Shown: positions 1 through 16,040, numbered from the stretch's first letter. The stretch is DNA of 37,355 nucleotides from Stenotrophomonas lacuserhaii (GCF_014836545.1 NZ_JACSQS010000018.1:44345-81699), one strand, 5' to 3'. A program made the numbers and translations. The notes: generated by a model not told the origin, from the sequence alone.

Positions 1-37
1 GGTCAGAGTCCTTTCGCTGCGCGAAAGGACTCTGACC
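1..37. repeat. 17-bp inverted repeat at the window edge
   Basis: Bases 1-17 (GGTCAGAGTCCTTTCGC) and 21-37 are perfect reverse complements around a TGC loop. The same core, GGGGTCAGAGTC, recurs at 37307-37318 just before the poly-G end. This looks like a dispersed intergenic repeat at which the assembled sequence begins and ends. It is not followed by a gene within 480 bases, and there is no T-tract, so I do not call it a terminator. Confidence 0.85.
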
Positions 38-54
38 CCGTCCCCCGGTCCTCT

Positions 55-130
55 GGCAGCGCCGATCCATGGTCGGCGGAATCCGTCAGACGCCGCGTTG
101 AAGAGCCGCCGACCATGGGTCGGCGCTACC
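55..130. repeat. Pair of facing SMAG-like (GTAG) palindromic elements
   Basis: Two short palindromes face each other. The first (55-79) reads GGCAGCGCCGATCC then ATGGTCGGCGG. The second, on the minus strand (105-130), reads GGTAGCGCCGACCC then ATGGTCGGCGGC. The GTAG head followed by a GCCGACC/GGTCGGC stem is the hallmark of SMAG REP-like elements known from Stenotrophomonas maltophilia. The first copy has GCAG in place of GTAG. Such elements are moved in trans by RAYT transposases and can fold as RNA hairpins at transcript ends. The family assignment is from memory of the motif. Confidence 0.75.
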
Positions 131-229
131 GAAGGTCCCCGTGGCGCGTGGGGTAGAGGGAGCCCCTGAGTCAGGGGCCGCCAGGAGCGGCTCTGCCGTT
201 CGCCGCTGCGATACATCGTTCGTTCTGCC

Positions 230-455
230 TGGACAAATAATGACCAGCGTTCAAAACGCCTGCGGTGCGTGGCTCAGCGTCACTTGTCCACATCAAACCC
301 CCACGGCTCTCCACCTGGAGTGTGGAGAACCGCATCGCACGCTGGACAAATAATCGCCACCTTTCGAAACGCCTGCGGCATGGTGCTCAGCGGTACTTGT
401 CCACACCAAACCCCCATCGCTCTCCACGCCGGGTGTGGAGAACCCGGCGCCGGCA
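230..455. repeat. 113-bp imperfect tandem duplication with two conserved inverted repeats per unit
   Basis: Two head-to-tail units begin at 230 and 343 with TGGACAAATAAT. Landmarks stay in register at exactly 113 bp: TTGTCCACA at 284 and 397, CAAACCCCCA after it, and TGTGGAGAA at 321 and 434. Each unit has TGGACAA...TTGTCCA (230/284 and 343/397) and a hairpin TCTCCAC-7-GTGGAGA (308-328 and 421-441). The hairpin loops differ (CTGGAGT and GCCGGGT) while the stems are kept. TTGTCCACA resembles a DnaA box (TTATCCACA) with one change. Function unknown; no convincing reading frame covers it. Confidence 0.8.
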
Positions 456-524
456 TCGAACGGCACTTGCGAATGTCCGCGGCGCCGCGCAGCGTGTCGG
501 CAACTGTGTGATGGGAGTTGCCGA

Positions 525-1556
525 ATGAGCCTGCGCCTGGGAATGCTGTGCGCCCTGTTGTCGATCTCCGTTGCCGCCGCGGCCGCACCTGCACCTGCAC
601 CTGGAACGGCGCCGCTGCTGGTCATCCATGGCGGTGCCGGGGTGCAGCGCGCCGGGTTGTCCGCCGAAGAAGAGCGCGCCGCGCGTACGGCGCTGCGCAG
701 TGCGTTGCTGCAGGGGCATGCCGAGCTGCAGGCGGGCCGCCCGGCATTGGCCGCGGTGACCCGGGCGATCACCGTGCTGGAGGATGATCCGACCTTCAAT
801 GCGGGGCGCGGTGCGGTGTTCACCCACGACGGCCGCAACGAGCTGGACGCTGCGCTGATGGACGGCGCGACGCGCCGCGCGGGCGCGGTGGCCGGCGTAC
901 AGCGCGTGCGCAACCCGATCCTGCTGGCGCAGGCGGTGATGGAGCGCTCCGCGCACGTGATGATGGTGGGGCAGGGGGCTGAAACGTTCGCTGCCGAACA
1001 GGGCATCACCCTGGTCGATCCGTCCTACTTCCGCACTGAAAAACGCTGGCAGCAGCTGCAGCGCGCCCTGCAGGAGGAGAAGGCGGGTCAGGCGCATGCC
1101 GAGCTGGAAACCGCCAGGCACTTCGGTACCGTCGGCGCGCTCGCGCTGGATGCCGAAGGAAAGCTCGCCGCGGGCACGTCGACCGGCGGCATGACCAACA
1201 AGCGCTACGGACGGGTAGGCGACTCGCCGGTCATCGGCGCGGGGACCTGGGCCGACGAGGGCTGTGCCGTCTCCGGCACCGGCTGGGGCGAATACTACCT
1301 GCGCACCGCGGCCGCGCACGAGATCTGCGCACGCGTGCGGCTGGCGGGCGCGTCCGCTGCGCAGGCAGGGCGCGAGGTGATCAATGGGATGATCCCTGCG
1401 CTGGGCGGCGACGGCGGGGCGATCGTGCTCACCGCGAAGGGTGAAGTCGGGCTGCCGTTCAACACCGAAGGCATGTATCGCGGCTGGATCGGCGCGGACG
1501 GTGTGCCGCATGTTGCGATCTTCGACGACGAAGCGCTGCAGCTGCCCGGTCAATAA
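525..1556 (+). CDS. iaaA: Isoaspartyl peptidase / L-asparaginase (Ntn-hydrolase), exported
   Basis: This is a 343-residue plant-type asparaginase / isoaspartyl dipeptidase, an N-terminal-nucleophile hydrolase that is made as a precursor and cleaves itself into alpha and beta subunits. It would hydrolyse isoaspartyl peptides and asparagine. Visible marks are LLVIHGGAG (residues 31-39), DDPTFNAGRGAVF (87-99), the self-cleavage site HFG|TVGALALD with catalytic Thr202, TSTGG (218-222) and RVGDSPVIGAG (230-240). Residues 1-21 form a signal peptide (Arg4, hydrophobic core, AAA before APAPAP), so the enzyme is probably periplasmic. ATG 525 is chosen because GGGAG at 513-517 sits seven bases upstream and the signal peptide begins there; an in-frame start 30 codons earlier adds a non-homologous Cys/Arg-rich stretch. 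No terminator separates it from the tRNA promoter 50 bases downstream. Confidence 0.92.
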   Translation: MSLRLGMLCALLSISVAAAAAPAPAPGTAPLLVIHGGAGVQRAGLSAEEERAARTALRSALLQGHAELQAGRPALAAVTRAITVLEDDPTFNAGRGAVFTHDGRNELDAALMDGATRRAGAVAGVQRVRNPILLAQAVMERSAHVMMVGQGAETFAAEQGITLVDPSYFRTEKRWQQLQRALQEEKAGQAHAELETARHFGTVGALALDAEGKLAAGTSTGGMTNKRYGRVGDSPVIGAGTWADEGCAVSGTGWGEYYLRTAAAHEICARVRLAGASAAQAGREVINGMIPALGGDGGAIVLTAKGEVGLPFNTEGMYRGWIGADGVPHVAIFDDEALQLPGQ

Positions 1557-1589
1557 CCTTGCGTATCAACGGGTTTGCGACAGCGTGTG

Positions 1590-1637
1590 AAAAAAAAGAA
1601 AAAACGTGTTGACAGACCCCCGCCGGATCAGCAGAAT
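1590..1637 (+). promoter_or_regulatory. Strong promoter of the tRNA-tuf-secE-nusG unit with UP-like A-tract
   Basis: A perfect -35 TTGACA (1609-1614) and a -10 CAGAAT (1632-1637, four of six) are 17 bp apart. Upstream, A8-G-A6 at 1590-1604 occupies the place where an UP element would contact the alpha C-terminal domains. A GC-rich stretch (TGCGGGC) follows the -10, as in stringently controlled stable-RNA promoters. Start expected near 1644, about 50 bases before tRNA-Tyr. Confidence 0.8.
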
Positions 1638-1692
1638 TGCGGGCTCACCACCACACACCGCAACGCTTCGGCGCCACGGCATGGGGTGGTAA

Positions 1693-1778
1693 GGAGGGAT
1701 ACCCAAGCGGCCAACGGGGGCAGACTGTAAATCTGCTGGCTTACGCCTTCGGTGGTTCGAATCCACCTCCCTCCACCA
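1693..1778 (+). tRNA. tRNA-Tyr (GUA)
   Basis: An 86-base class II tRNA with long variable arm. The acceptor stem GGAGGGA pairs with TCCCTCC, and the discriminator A and CCA tail are encoded. The anticodon GTA is at 1727-1729, and GGTTCGAATCC forms the T-arm. First of a tRNA cluster ahead of tuf, the same arrangement as E. coli thrU-tyrU-glyT-thrT-tufB but with one threonine tRNA fewer. Confidence 0.97.
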
Positions 1779-1813
1779 GTTTCACGTAGTTTCACGTTGT
1801 GGCAATTCCCGGT

Positions 1814-1887
1814 GCGGGAGTAGTTCAATGGTAGAACTTCAGCCTTCCAAGCTGATTGTGCGGGTTCGATTCCCGTCTCCCGCTCCA
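1814..1887 (+). tRNA. tRNA-Gly (UCC)
   Basis: A 74-base tRNA with acceptor GCGGGAG pairing with CTCCCGC, encoded CCA, T-arm GGGTTCGATTCCC, and anticodon loop CTTCCAA giving anticodon TCC at 1846-1848. It lies 35 bases after tRNA-Tyr with no promoter between, so it is probably cut from the same precursor. Confidence 0.97.
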
Positions 1888-1940
1888 TTGAATGTTTAGA
1901 ACTTTGAAGATATTTCAGTTCGTGCCATAATGCAAAACTC

Positions 1941-2016
<76 letters not shown>

Positions 2017-2056
2017 TCTTCAGCACCGCCCCAAGACGAATTCGAGATAAGCAGCC

Positions 2057-3247
2057 ATGGCCAAGGGTAAGTTCGAGCGCACCAAGCCGCACGTCAACGT
2101 CGGCACCATCGGTCACGTCGACCACGGCAAGACCACGCTGACCGCCGCACTGACCAAGATCGGTGCCGAGCGCTTCGGTGGCGAGTTCAAGGATTACTCC
2201 GCGATCGACGCCGCGCCGGAAGAAAAGGCACGTGGCATCACGATCTCGACCGCACACGTCGAATACGAATCCACCGTTCGTCATTACGCCCACGTCGATT
2301 GCCCGGGCCATGCCGACTACGTCAAGAACATGATCACCGGTGCTGCGCAGATGGACGGCGCGATCCTGGTCTGCTCCGCTGCTGACGGCCCGATGCCGCA
2401 GACCCGCGAGCACATCCTGCTGTCGCGTCAGGTCGGCGTGCCGTACATCGTCGTGTTCCTGAACAAGGCCGACATGGTCGACGACGCCGAGCTGCTCGAG
2501 CTGGTCGAAATGGAAGTGCGCGAGCTGCTGAGCAAGTACGACTTCCCGGGCGACGACACCCCGATCATCGCGGGCTCGGCCCGTCTGGCGCTGGAAGGCG
2601 ACCAGAGCGACATCGGCGTGCCGGCCGTCATCAAGCTGGTCGAAGCGCTGGACAGCTGGATTCCGCTGCCGGAGCGTGACGTCGACAAGCCGTTCCTGAT
2701 GCCGGTGGAAGACGTGTTCTCGATCTCCGGCCGCGGCACCGTGGTGACCGGTCGTATCGAGCGCGGCGTGATCAAGGTCGGCGAAGAAATCGAAATCGTC
2801 GGTATCCGTGACACCGTCAAGACCACCGTCACCGGCGTGGAAATGTTCCGCAAGCTGCTCGACCAGGGTCAGGCAGGCGACAACGCCGGTCTGCTGCTGC
2901 GCGGCACCAAGCGTGACGACGTGCAGCGCGGTCAGGTCCTGTGCAAGCCGGGTTCGATCAAGCCGCACACCGAGTTCGAAGGCGAAGTGTACGTGCTGTC
3001 GAAGGATGAGGGCGGCCGTCACACCCCGTTCTTCAACGGCTACCGTCCGCAGTTCTACTTCCGCACCACCGACATCACCGGCGCTGCCAAGCTGCCGGAA
3101 GGTGTTGAAATGGTGATGCCGGGCGACAACGTGAAGATGGTTGTTACCCTGATCAACCCGGTCGCCATGGACGAAGGCCTGCGCTTCGCCATCCGCGAAG
3201 GCGGTCGTACTGTCGGCGCCGGCGTGGTCTCCAAGATCATCAAGTAA
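2057..3247 (+). CDS. tuf: Elongation factor Tu, copy 1
   Basis: EF-Tu (396 residues) is the GTPase that delivers aminoacyl-tRNA to the ribosomal A site. The G-domain motifs are GHVDHGKTT (about 19-27), the switch II region DCPGH (about 81-85) and NKAD (about 136-139), followed by the two beta-barrel domains. The protein is identical to copy 2 at 19416-20606. The genes differ at only four bases that I can find (2062, 2122, 3145, 3211), all third codon positions. The sequence upstream of the ATG has only a modest ribosome binding site (GAGATAAG). It sits between tRNA-Thr and tRNA-Trp, and no true terminator follows, so tRNA-Trp, secE and nusG are likely in the same transcript. Confidence 0.98.
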   Translation: MAKGKFERTKPHVNVGTIGHVDHGKTTLTAALTKIGAERFGGEFKDYSAIDAAPEEKARGITISTAHVEYESTVRHYAHVDCPGHADYVKNMITGAAQMDGAILVCSAADGPMPQTREHILLSRQVGVPYIVVFLNKADMVDDAELLELVEMEVRELLSKYDFPGDDTPIIAGSARLALEGDQSDIGVPAVIKLVEALDSWIPLPERDVDKPFLMPVEDVFSISGRGTVVTGRIERGVIKVGEEIEIVGIRDTVKTTVTGVEMFRKLLDQGQAGDNAGLLLRGTKRDDVQRGQVLCKPGSIKPHTEFEGEVYVLSKDEGGRHTPFFNGYRPQFYFRTTDITGAAKLPEGVEMVMPGDNVKMVVTLINPVAMDEGLRFAIREGGRTVGAGVVSKIIK

Positions 3248-3255
3248 TCTGCACT

Positions 3256-3316
3256 ACCGGCGGTTTTTGTAAAGCTGCCGGTCGCGCGAGTGGCGGGCCG
3301 GGAACCTCGGTCCGCC
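3256..3316 (+). other. Two stem-loops between tuf and tRNA-Trp
   Basis: ACCGGC (3256-3261) pairs with GCCGGT (3277-3282) around a T-rich loop. GGCGGGCC (3292-3299) pairs with GGTCCGCC (3309-3316) with one G-U pair. Neither is followed by a T-run, so they are more likely processing or stability elements than terminators. A TATAAC at 3343-3348 lies too close to the tRNA to be its -10. Confidence 0.5.
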
Positions 3317-3350
3317 TTCGCCGTCTAAGGCAAGGCAAAGTTTATAACGT

Positions 3351-3426
<76 letters not shown>

Positions 3427-3472
3427 TCTGCCTTCCTAACCAGCGGTCCGCCGCTAAAGCAGCCCGAGCCGG

Positions 3473-3886
3473 ATGAACAGCAAGATCGAACACTCCAAGG
3501 ATACGTCCACTTCTGGTGGAGACCTCGTCAAGTACGTCGCCGCAGCCCTGCTGGTGCTGGCCGGACTGTTCGTGTGGTTCTGGTTCTCTGCAGACTCCGG
3601 TCGTGCCGCCCAGCTGGGTGCATGGGCCGGTCAGATCCGTGCGCTGGCCGTCATTGTCGGTCTGGCGGGCGGTATTGCCGTTTTCATGCTGACCGGGAAA
3701 GGCCGCGATACCCGCGAATTCCTGTCCGAGTCGCGCTTCGAGCTGCGCAAAGTGGTCTGGCCGACGCGCCAGGAAGCCATCCGGATGACCTGGGTCGTCA
3801 TCGTCGTTGTGATCATCCTCAGCCTGCTGCTGGGTGGGTTCGACTTCGTCATTCAGAAACTGACTCAGCTGTTCCTGAGCCGGTAA
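3473..3886 (+). CDS. secE: Preprotein translocase subunit SecE
   Basis: SecE clamps the SecY channel in the inner membrane. At 137 residues it is the long, three-helix form of gammaproteobacteria. Predicted membrane segments are at about 21-39, 56-74 and 106-127. The conserved cytoplasmic amphipathic stretch just before the last helix includes [17 protein letters not shown] (86-102), the signature of the family. The gene starts 46 bases after tRNA-Trp, with a weak ribosome binding site, and is 10 bases from nusG, with which it is usually paired. Its partner SecY is encoded at 30465-31832. Confidence 0.95.
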   Translation: MNSKIEHSKDTSTSGGDLVKYVAAALLVLAGLFVWFWFSADSGRAAQLGAWAGQIRALAVIVGLAGGIAVFMLTGKGRDTREFLSESRFELRKVVWPTRQEAIRMTWVVIVVVIILSLLLGGFDFVIQKLTQLFLSR

Positions 3887-3896
3887 GGAGATACCC

Positions 3897-4460
3897 ATGA
3901 AGCGCTGGTACGTTGTTCACGCCTATTCAGGCTTCGAGAAGTCGGTTGCGCAGGCGCTGCGCGATCGCATCGTTCGTGAAGAGAAGCAGGAGCTGTTTGG
4001 TGATGTGCTGGTCCCGACCGAAGAAGTGGTCGAGATGCGCGCTGGCCAGAAGCGCCGCTCCGAACGCAAGTTCTTCCCCGGCTACGTGCTGGTCCAGATC
4101 GAGACCCACGAAGAAGGTGGCATTCCGCGCATCGACAGCGAAAGCTGGCATCTGGTGAAGGATACCTCCCGCGTGCTGGGCTTCATCGGCGGTACCGCCG
4201 ATCGTCCGCTGCCGATCGCCGATTCGGAAGCCGAGGCCATCCTGAACCGGGTCCAGGACGGCATCGAGAAGCCGCGTCCGAAGGTGCTGTTCGAGCCGGG
4301 CCAGATGGTCCGCGTCACCGACGGCCCGTTCAACGACTTCAATGGCGTCGTGGAAGAAGTCAATTACGAGAAGAGCCGCCTGCGCGTCTCGGTGCTGATC
4401 TTCGGTCGCGCCACCCCGGTCGAGCTCGAGTTCGGCCAGGTCGAGAAGGCCACCGGCTGA
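3897..4460 (+). CDS. nusG: Transcription termination/antitermination factor NusG
   Basis: NusG binds elongating RNA polymerase, suppresses pausing, assists Rho and couples transcription to the ribosome through S10. The 187 residues comprise the NGN domain ([15 protein letters not shown] at the N terminus through about 118), a linker, and the C-terminal KOW domain ([19 protein letters not shown], about 130-150). The length is slightly above the E. coli protein (181). Its ATG follows an excellent AAGGAG, and it lies 10 bases after secE. The rplK promoter begins immediately after its stop. Confidence 0.97.
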   Translation: MKRWYVVHAYSGFEKSVAQALRDRIVREEKQELFGDVLVPTEEVVEMRAGQKRRSERKFFPGYVLVQIETHEEGGIPRIDSESWHLVKDTSRVLGFIGGTADRPLPIADSEAEAILNRVQDGIEKPRPKVLFEPGQMVRVTDGPFNDFNGVVEEVNYEKSRLRVSVLIFGRATPVELEFGQVEKATG

Positions 4461-4469
4461 TATCCCGTT

Positions 4470-4511
4470 GTGTCGAGTGCGCTCGACACTGCCGGGCAGG
4501 GCTGGTATAGT
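4470..4511 (+). promoter_or_regulatory. Promoter of rplKAJL-rpoBC with an inverted repeat over the -35
   Basis: The -35 TCGACA (4483-4488) and -10 TATAGT (4506-4511) are 17 bp apart, followed by a GC-rich discriminator (GCCCGG). The -35 lies in the right arm of a perfect 8-bp inverted repeat, GTGTCGAG (4470-4477) and CTCGACAC (4482-4489), with loop TGCG. The repeat starts nine bases after the nusG stop, so as RNA it could also serve as the 3' hairpin of the nusG message. Start expected near 4518. Confidence 0.72.
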
Positions 4512-4522
4512 GCCCGGCTTCC

Positions 4523-4610
4523 TGCCAGGCAACTGGCAAAAGTGAAGGCCGCCGAAAGGTGGCCTTCGGCGTGTACTCAAAAACGCGATGCCGGGACGCG
4601 TGATTCCCGG
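4523..4610 (+). promoter_or_regulatory. Structured rplK leader (candidate L1 autoregulatory region)
   Basis: The leader of about 145 bases has three hairpins: TGCCAG-GCAA-CTGGCA (4523-4538); a 9-bp stem capped by GAAA (4545-4566), with arms AAGGCCGCC and GGTGGCCTT; and CCGGGA-8-TCCCGG (4591-4610). After them, GATGGGGAGCC and GGCGCTAGCACCC (about 4613-4653) could form a further stem near the start. In many bacteria L1 represses its operon by binding the rplK leader. That this leader is the L1 target is inference. Confidence 0.5.
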
Positions 4611-4661
4611 TCCGATGGGGAGCCTGTTGTCGTAAGGCGCTAGCACCCGGAGAGCATACTC

Positions 4662-5090
4662 ATGGCAAAGAAAGTTGTCGGTTACATCAAGCTGCAGGTG
4701 AAGGCCGGTCAGGCCAATCCCTCGCCGCCGGTCGGTCCTGCGCTGGGTCAGCGCGGCCTGAACATCATGGAATTCTGCAAGGCCTTCAATGCCGCCACGC
4801 AGAAGCTCGAGCCGGGTCTGCCGGTTCCGGTGATCATCACGGCCTATTCGGACCGTACGTTCACCTTCATCACCAAGAGCACCCCGGCGACCACCCTGCT
4901 GAAGAAGGCTGCTGGCATCTCGTCGGGCTCCAAGCGCCCGAACACCGAGAAGGTCGGCAAGGTCACCCGCAAGCAGCTGGAAGAGATCGCCAAGGCGAAG
5001 GAACCCGACCTGACCGCCGCTGACCTGGACGCCGCCGTGCGTACCATCGCCGGCTCGGCCCGTTCTATCGGCATCGTGGTGGAGGGCTAA
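4662..5090 (+). CDS. rplK: 50S ribosomal protein L11
   Basis: L11 (142 residues, the usual length) binds the GTPase-associated region of 23S rRNA at the base of the L7/L12 stalk and is needed for RelA activation. The N-terminal [20 protein letters not shown] and the proline-rich [20 protein letters not shown] segment (about 21-40) are typical, followed by the RNA-binding C-terminal domain. CGGAGAG precedes the ATG. First gene of the rplKAJL-rpoBC unit; its stop is four bases before rplA. Confidence 0.98.
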   Translation: MAKKVVGYIKLQVKAGQANPSPPVGPALGQRGLNIMEFCKAFNAATQKLEPGLPVPVIITAYSDRTFTFITKSTPATTLLKKAAGISSGSKRPNTEKVGKVTRKQLEEIAKAKEPDLTAADLDAAVRTIAGSARSIGIVVEG

Positions 5091-5094
5091 TAAC

Positions 5095-5793
5095 ATGGCA
5101 CTGAACAAGCGTGAAAAGGCCCTGAAGGCCGCCGTCGTCCCGGGCAAGTCGTATGGCTTCGAAGACGCGATCAAGATCCTGAAGACCACCGCCAGCGCCA
5201 AGTTCGTCGAGTCGATCGACGTGGCTGTGCGCCTGGGCGTGGACGCCAAGAAGTCCGACCAGCAGGTGCGCGGTTCCACCGTGCTGCCGGCCGGTACCGG
5301 CAAGTCGGTCCGCGTTGCGGTGTTCGCACCGGCCGGTGCCAAGGCTGACGAAGCCCTGGCCGCTGGCGCCGAAGCCGTCGGCATGGACGACCTGGCTGAA
5401 AAGATGCAGGCCGGTGATCTGAACTATGACGTCGTGATCGCGACCCCGGACGCGATGCGCGTCGTGGGTAAGCTGGGCACCGTGCTCGGCCCGCGCGGCC
5501 TGATGCCGAACCCGAAGGTCGGCACCGTTTCGGCCAACCCGGGTGAAGCCGTCAAGAACGCCAAGTCGGGCCAGGTGCGTTACCGCACCGACAAGGCCGG
5601 CATCATCCACTGCACCATCGGCAAGGCCAGCTTCGAAGACGAAGCGCTGAAGTCGAACCTGCAGGCGCTGCTGCTGGACCTGATCAAGGCCAAGCCGGCC
5701 ACCTCGAAGGGCCTGTACCTGCAGAAGGTGTCGGTCAGCTCGACGATGGGCCCGGGCGTCACTGTCGACCAGTCGACCCTGACCCTGAAGTAA
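5095..5793 (+). CDS. rplA: 50S ribosomal protein L1
   Basis: L1 (232 residues; E. coli 234) forms the mobile stalk by the E site and, in well-studied species, represses translation of its own L11-L1 mRNA. The segment [15 protein letters not shown] (about 130-144) is the family signature. The ribosome binding site GGAGGG overlaps the end of rplK, implying coupled translation. A strong hairpin follows its stop by ten bases. Confidence 0.98.
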   Translation: MALNKREKALKAAVVPGKSYGFEDAIKILKTTASAKFVESIDVAVRLGVDAKKSDQQVRGSTVLPAGTGKSVRVAVFAPAGAKADEALAAGAEAVGMDDLAEKMQAGDLNYDVVIATPDAMRVVGKLGTVLGPRGLMPNPKVGTVSANPGEAVKNAKSGQVRYRTDKAGIIHCTIGKASFEDEALKSNLQALLLDLIKAKPATSKGLYLQKVSVSSTMGPGVTVDQSTLTLK

Positions 5794-6178
5794 TCGTTTG
5801 AAGCGGATGTGGGGCCCCCGGGTCCCGCATCCGTCCCATTTGAAGGCAACCGCCGGCGGCGCATCGCCGGTGGCAGCCGTCAAAGACCGCAGGTGCGGTC
5901 GTGGCATGCCGGCGACGGGCACGGAAGCTCGATTTGGCAGGGAGTCGCCGCCGGAGCAGTCACGAACGCTTAATCGATCCATCCGGATCACCCTGCGTAG
6001 ATGGTGCCCTTCTGGAGTTTTTCTGGTTCACGCAATCCTGGGTAGCCCCAGGTTGAGTCCAGGTCTGGAACGGCCCACCCCCCGGAACATCAGCCCGATG
6101 TTCCCGGTGTCCAGGAAGGACGCCGCCCAGGACCGCAAACGGCAGGAGCCGTAAGCGGAGTTCAATCGGAGGAGTGCA
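5794..6178 (+). promoter_or_regulatory. 385-base structured rplJ (L10) leader
   Basis: This non-coding gap holds at least five hairpins: a 10-bp stem CGGATGTGGG/CCCGCATCCG with one G-U (5804-5833); CCGGCG/CGCCGG (about 5854-5871); GACCGC-AGGT-GCGGTC (5885-5900); CCTGGG-TAGC-CCCAGG (6037-6052); and GGAACATC-AGCCC-GATGTTCC (6084-6104). None has a T-tract. The L10 leader is where the L10-(L12) complex represses translation in E. coli and many relatives, so the 3' part probably holds that site. No convincing -35/-10 pair was found here. GGAGGAG at about 6167-6173 is the rplJ ribosome binding site. Confidence 0.6.
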
Positions 6179-6712
6179 ATGGCTCTCAATCTGTCCCAGA
6201 AGCAAGAAGTAGTCGCGGAGCTGGCAGACATCGCCGCCAAGGCCCACTCCTTGATCGCAGCCGAATACGCTGGCACCACGGTCTCCCAGATGACCGCGAT
6301 GCGCAAGCAGGCTCGTGAAACCGGCGTTTTCTTGAAAGTTGTCAAGAACACCCTGGCGTCGCGTGCCGTTGAAGGCACCGAATTCGCATGTGCACAGGAC
6401 AAGCTGGTCGGTCCGCTGCTGTATGCGTTCTCGCTCGAGGAGCCCGGCGCAGCCGGTCGCCTGATCAAGGAATTCGCCAAGGGCAACGATAAGCTGCAGC
6501 CCAAGGTTGTCGCCATTGGTGGCGAAGTGTTCCCGGCAAGCCACGTTGACGTGTTGGCCTCGCTGCCGACCCTCGACCAGGCCCTGGCAATGCTGGCACG
6601 CGTCCTGACCGAGCCGGTCACGATGTTCGCGCGCGCCAACAAGGCACTGGCGGATCAGCTGGGTGGTGGCGAAGCCGCTGCTGCTGCTGAGCCGGTCGCC
6701 GAGACCGCCTGA
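6179..6712 (+). CDS. rplJ: 50S ribosomal protein L10
   Basis: L10 (177 residues; E. coli 165) anchors the L7/L12 dimers to the ribosome and is the translational repressor of its own operon with L12. It has the N-terminal [16 protein letters not shown] rRNA-binding domain and the [13 protein letters not shown] segment. The C-terminal helix that carries L12 dimers ends in an Ala/Glu-rich tail ([13 protein letters not shown]), longer than in E. coli. It has a very strong ribosome binding site. Confidence 0.97.
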   Translation: MALNLSQKQEVVAELADIAAKAHSLIAAEYAGTTVSQMTAMRKQARETGVFLKVVKNTLASRAVEGTEFACAQDKLVGPLLYAFSLEEPGAAGRLIKEFAKGNDKLQPKVVAIGGEVFPASHVDVLASLPTLDQALAMLARVLTEPVTMFARANKALADQLGGGEAAAAAEPVAETA

Positions 6713-6775
6713 GTTTCGACCTACCGTGGTTCCTGACGGAACCTCAATCCAGAAAATCATTCAAAGGTAATCAAA

Positions 6776-7144
6776 ATGTCCCTTTCCAACGAACAGATCG
6801 TCGAAGCCATCGCCTCGAAGTCCCTGATGGAAGTGATGGAGCTGGTCAAGGCCATCGAAGAGAAGTTCGGCGTTTCCGCCGCTGCTCCGGTCGCCGTGGC
6901 TGCTGCCGCTGGCCCGGCTGCCGCTGTTGAAGAGCAGACCGAATTCACCGTGACCCTGAAGTCGCCGGGCGACAAGAAGGTCGAAGTGATCAAGGCCGTC
7001 CGCGCCATCACCGGCCTGGGCCTGAAGGAAGCGAAGGACCTGACCGAAGCCGGCGGCGTCGTGAAGGAAGGCGCGTCGAAGGACGAAGCCGAGAAGATCA
7101 AGAAGGACCTGGAAGCTGCTGGCGCGACTGTCGAAGTCAAGTAA
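6776..7144 (+). CDS. rplL: 50S ribosomal protein L7/L12
   Basis: L7/L12 (122 residues) is the multi-copy stalk protein that recruits translational GTPases. The N-terminal dimerisation domain (about 1-33) is followed by an Ala/Pro/Val-rich hinge (about 35-52) and a C-terminal domain with the factor-binding helix containing [17 protein letters not shown]. The gap to rplJ is 63 bases, with AAAGGT ahead of the ATG. An attenuator-like hairpin lies 43 bases after the stop, which fits the need for more L12 than RNA polymerase. Confidence 0.98.
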   Translation: MSLSNEQIVEAIASKSLMEVMELVKAIEEKFGVSAAAPVAVAAAAGPAAAVEEQTEFTVTLKSPGDKKVEVIKAVRAITGLGLKEAKDLTEAGGVVKEGASKDEAEKIKKDLEAAGATVEVK

Positions 7145-7187
7145 GCAGATCCCTTGCGTCGCCATCGATTTCCGGCGATGCAGCCAA

Positions 7188-7215
7188 GGCTGGGGGCGTA
7201 AAGCCCCCGGCCTTT
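7188..7215 (+). terminator. Attenuator-like hairpin between rplL and rpoB
   Basis: GGCTGGGGGC (7188-7197) pairs with GCCCCCGGCC (7203-7212) over a GTAAA loop: ten pairs, one a G-U. It is followed by a weak T-tract, TTTGGTCGTTT. It occupies the position of the E. coli rplL-rpoB attenuator, which lets only a fraction of transcripts enter rpoBC. Incomplete termination is expected because the T-tract is interrupted. Confidence 0.7.
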
Positions 7216-7332
7216 GGTCGTTTCATGCGGTACCCCGAACATCGTTGAAAAAAGCCCAACACGGGCTGCAGGAAAAGGCCCGTCCGGCCAGCGCCAAGCG
7301 CGGCGGCGGTCAAGCAGATGCAGTCAAGTTGG

Positions 7333-7391
7333 CAGTTGGAAGTAGCAATAGAAGGCGTGCTGGTGCCGGCAATACCAGCGACTTCCAACTG
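7333..7391 (+). promoter_or_regulatory. Nested inverted repeat upstream of rpoB, candidate RNase III site
   Basis: An 11-bp perfect inverted repeat, CAGTTGGAAGT (7333-7343) and ACTTCCAACTG (7381-7391), encloses a second one, GCTGGT (7359-7364) and ACCAGC (7374-7379). The outer stem can be extended with mismatches. It lies downstream of the attenuator and 62 bases before the rpoB start. E. coli has an RNase III processing hairpin at the equivalent place; the assignment here is by position and shape only. The rest of the 309-base rplL-rpoB gap shows no gene. Confidence 0.55.
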
Positions 7392-7453
7392 ACAATTTCA
7401 AGTTTCCTTTTGGGTCGTGGACGCACGCCCCGCACAACAAGGTGGAAGATCTC

Positions 7454-11608
<4,155 letters not shown>

Positions 11609-11615
11609 TCGCGCA

Positions 11616-11643
11616 GGCGCTGCTGCTCCCGGGCAGCAGCGCC
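11616..11643 (+). other. Perfect 10-bp hairpin between rpoB and rpoC
   Basis: GGCGCTGCTG (11616-11625) pairs perfectly with CAGCAGCGCC (11634-11643) over CTCCCGGG, seven bases after the rpoB stop. There is no T-tract and rpoC follows in the same direction, so it more likely protects or processes the mRNA than terminates it. Confidence 0.6.
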
Positions 11644-11697
11644 GCCGCTTAGTCCTGACAGCCCATCGACAACGCATTCCTCCTTCTGGAGAACACC

Positions 11698-15942
<4,245 letters not shown>

Positions 15943-15949
15943 GCAAGGC

Positions 15950-16040
15950 GGTCCGGTTGAAAGACCGGACCTGCCGGGTTGCAGCACCGGGCCAATGGCC
16001 CGGTGGTAGTGAAAGGGCAGGGGAGACTCCGGTCTCTCCC
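15950..16040 (+). other. Three hairpins after rpoC
   Basis: GGTCCGGT/ACCGGACC (15950-15971, loop TGAAAG), CACCGGGCC-AAT-GGCCCGGTG (15985-16005) and GGGAGA/TCTCCC (16021-16040) follow the rpoC stop in tight order. None is followed by a run of T. They may be the 3' end structures of the rpoBC message or act with Rho; I do not call them intrinsic terminators. Confidence 0.6.

Larger units (their letters stand above)
1..524. other. Non-coding leader region of the window
   Basis: These 524 bases carry no reading frame I believe: short open frames on both strands overlap each other and the tandem repeat, have no ribosome binding sites and show no family resemblance. The region holds the 17-bp inverted repeat, the two SMAG-like palindromes, the 113-bp duplication and, at 513-517, the GGGAG ribosome binding site of the next gene. 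I see no clear -35/-10 pair for that gene. Confidence 0.6.

Noticed and set aside
284..442. A replication origin based on TTGTCCACA repeats
   Set aside because: Only one-off DnaA-like 9-mers in a duplicated unit; no AT-rich unwinding region and no dnaA, dnaN, rpmH or gidA nearby.
141..511. Several overlapping open frames of 60-90 codons upstream of the asparaginase gene
   Set aside because: They overlap in all three frames across the 113-bp duplication, have no ribosome binding sites and no recognisable family; open frames are common by chance at this GC content.
3343..3348. TATAAC as -10 of a separate tRNA-Trp promoter
   Set aside because: It ends two bases before the tRNA, so transcription would begin inside the acceptor stem; no -35 stands upstream.
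15950..16040. Intrinsic terminator after rpoC
   Set aside because: Stems are strong but none is followed by a T-run; recorded only as hairpins.
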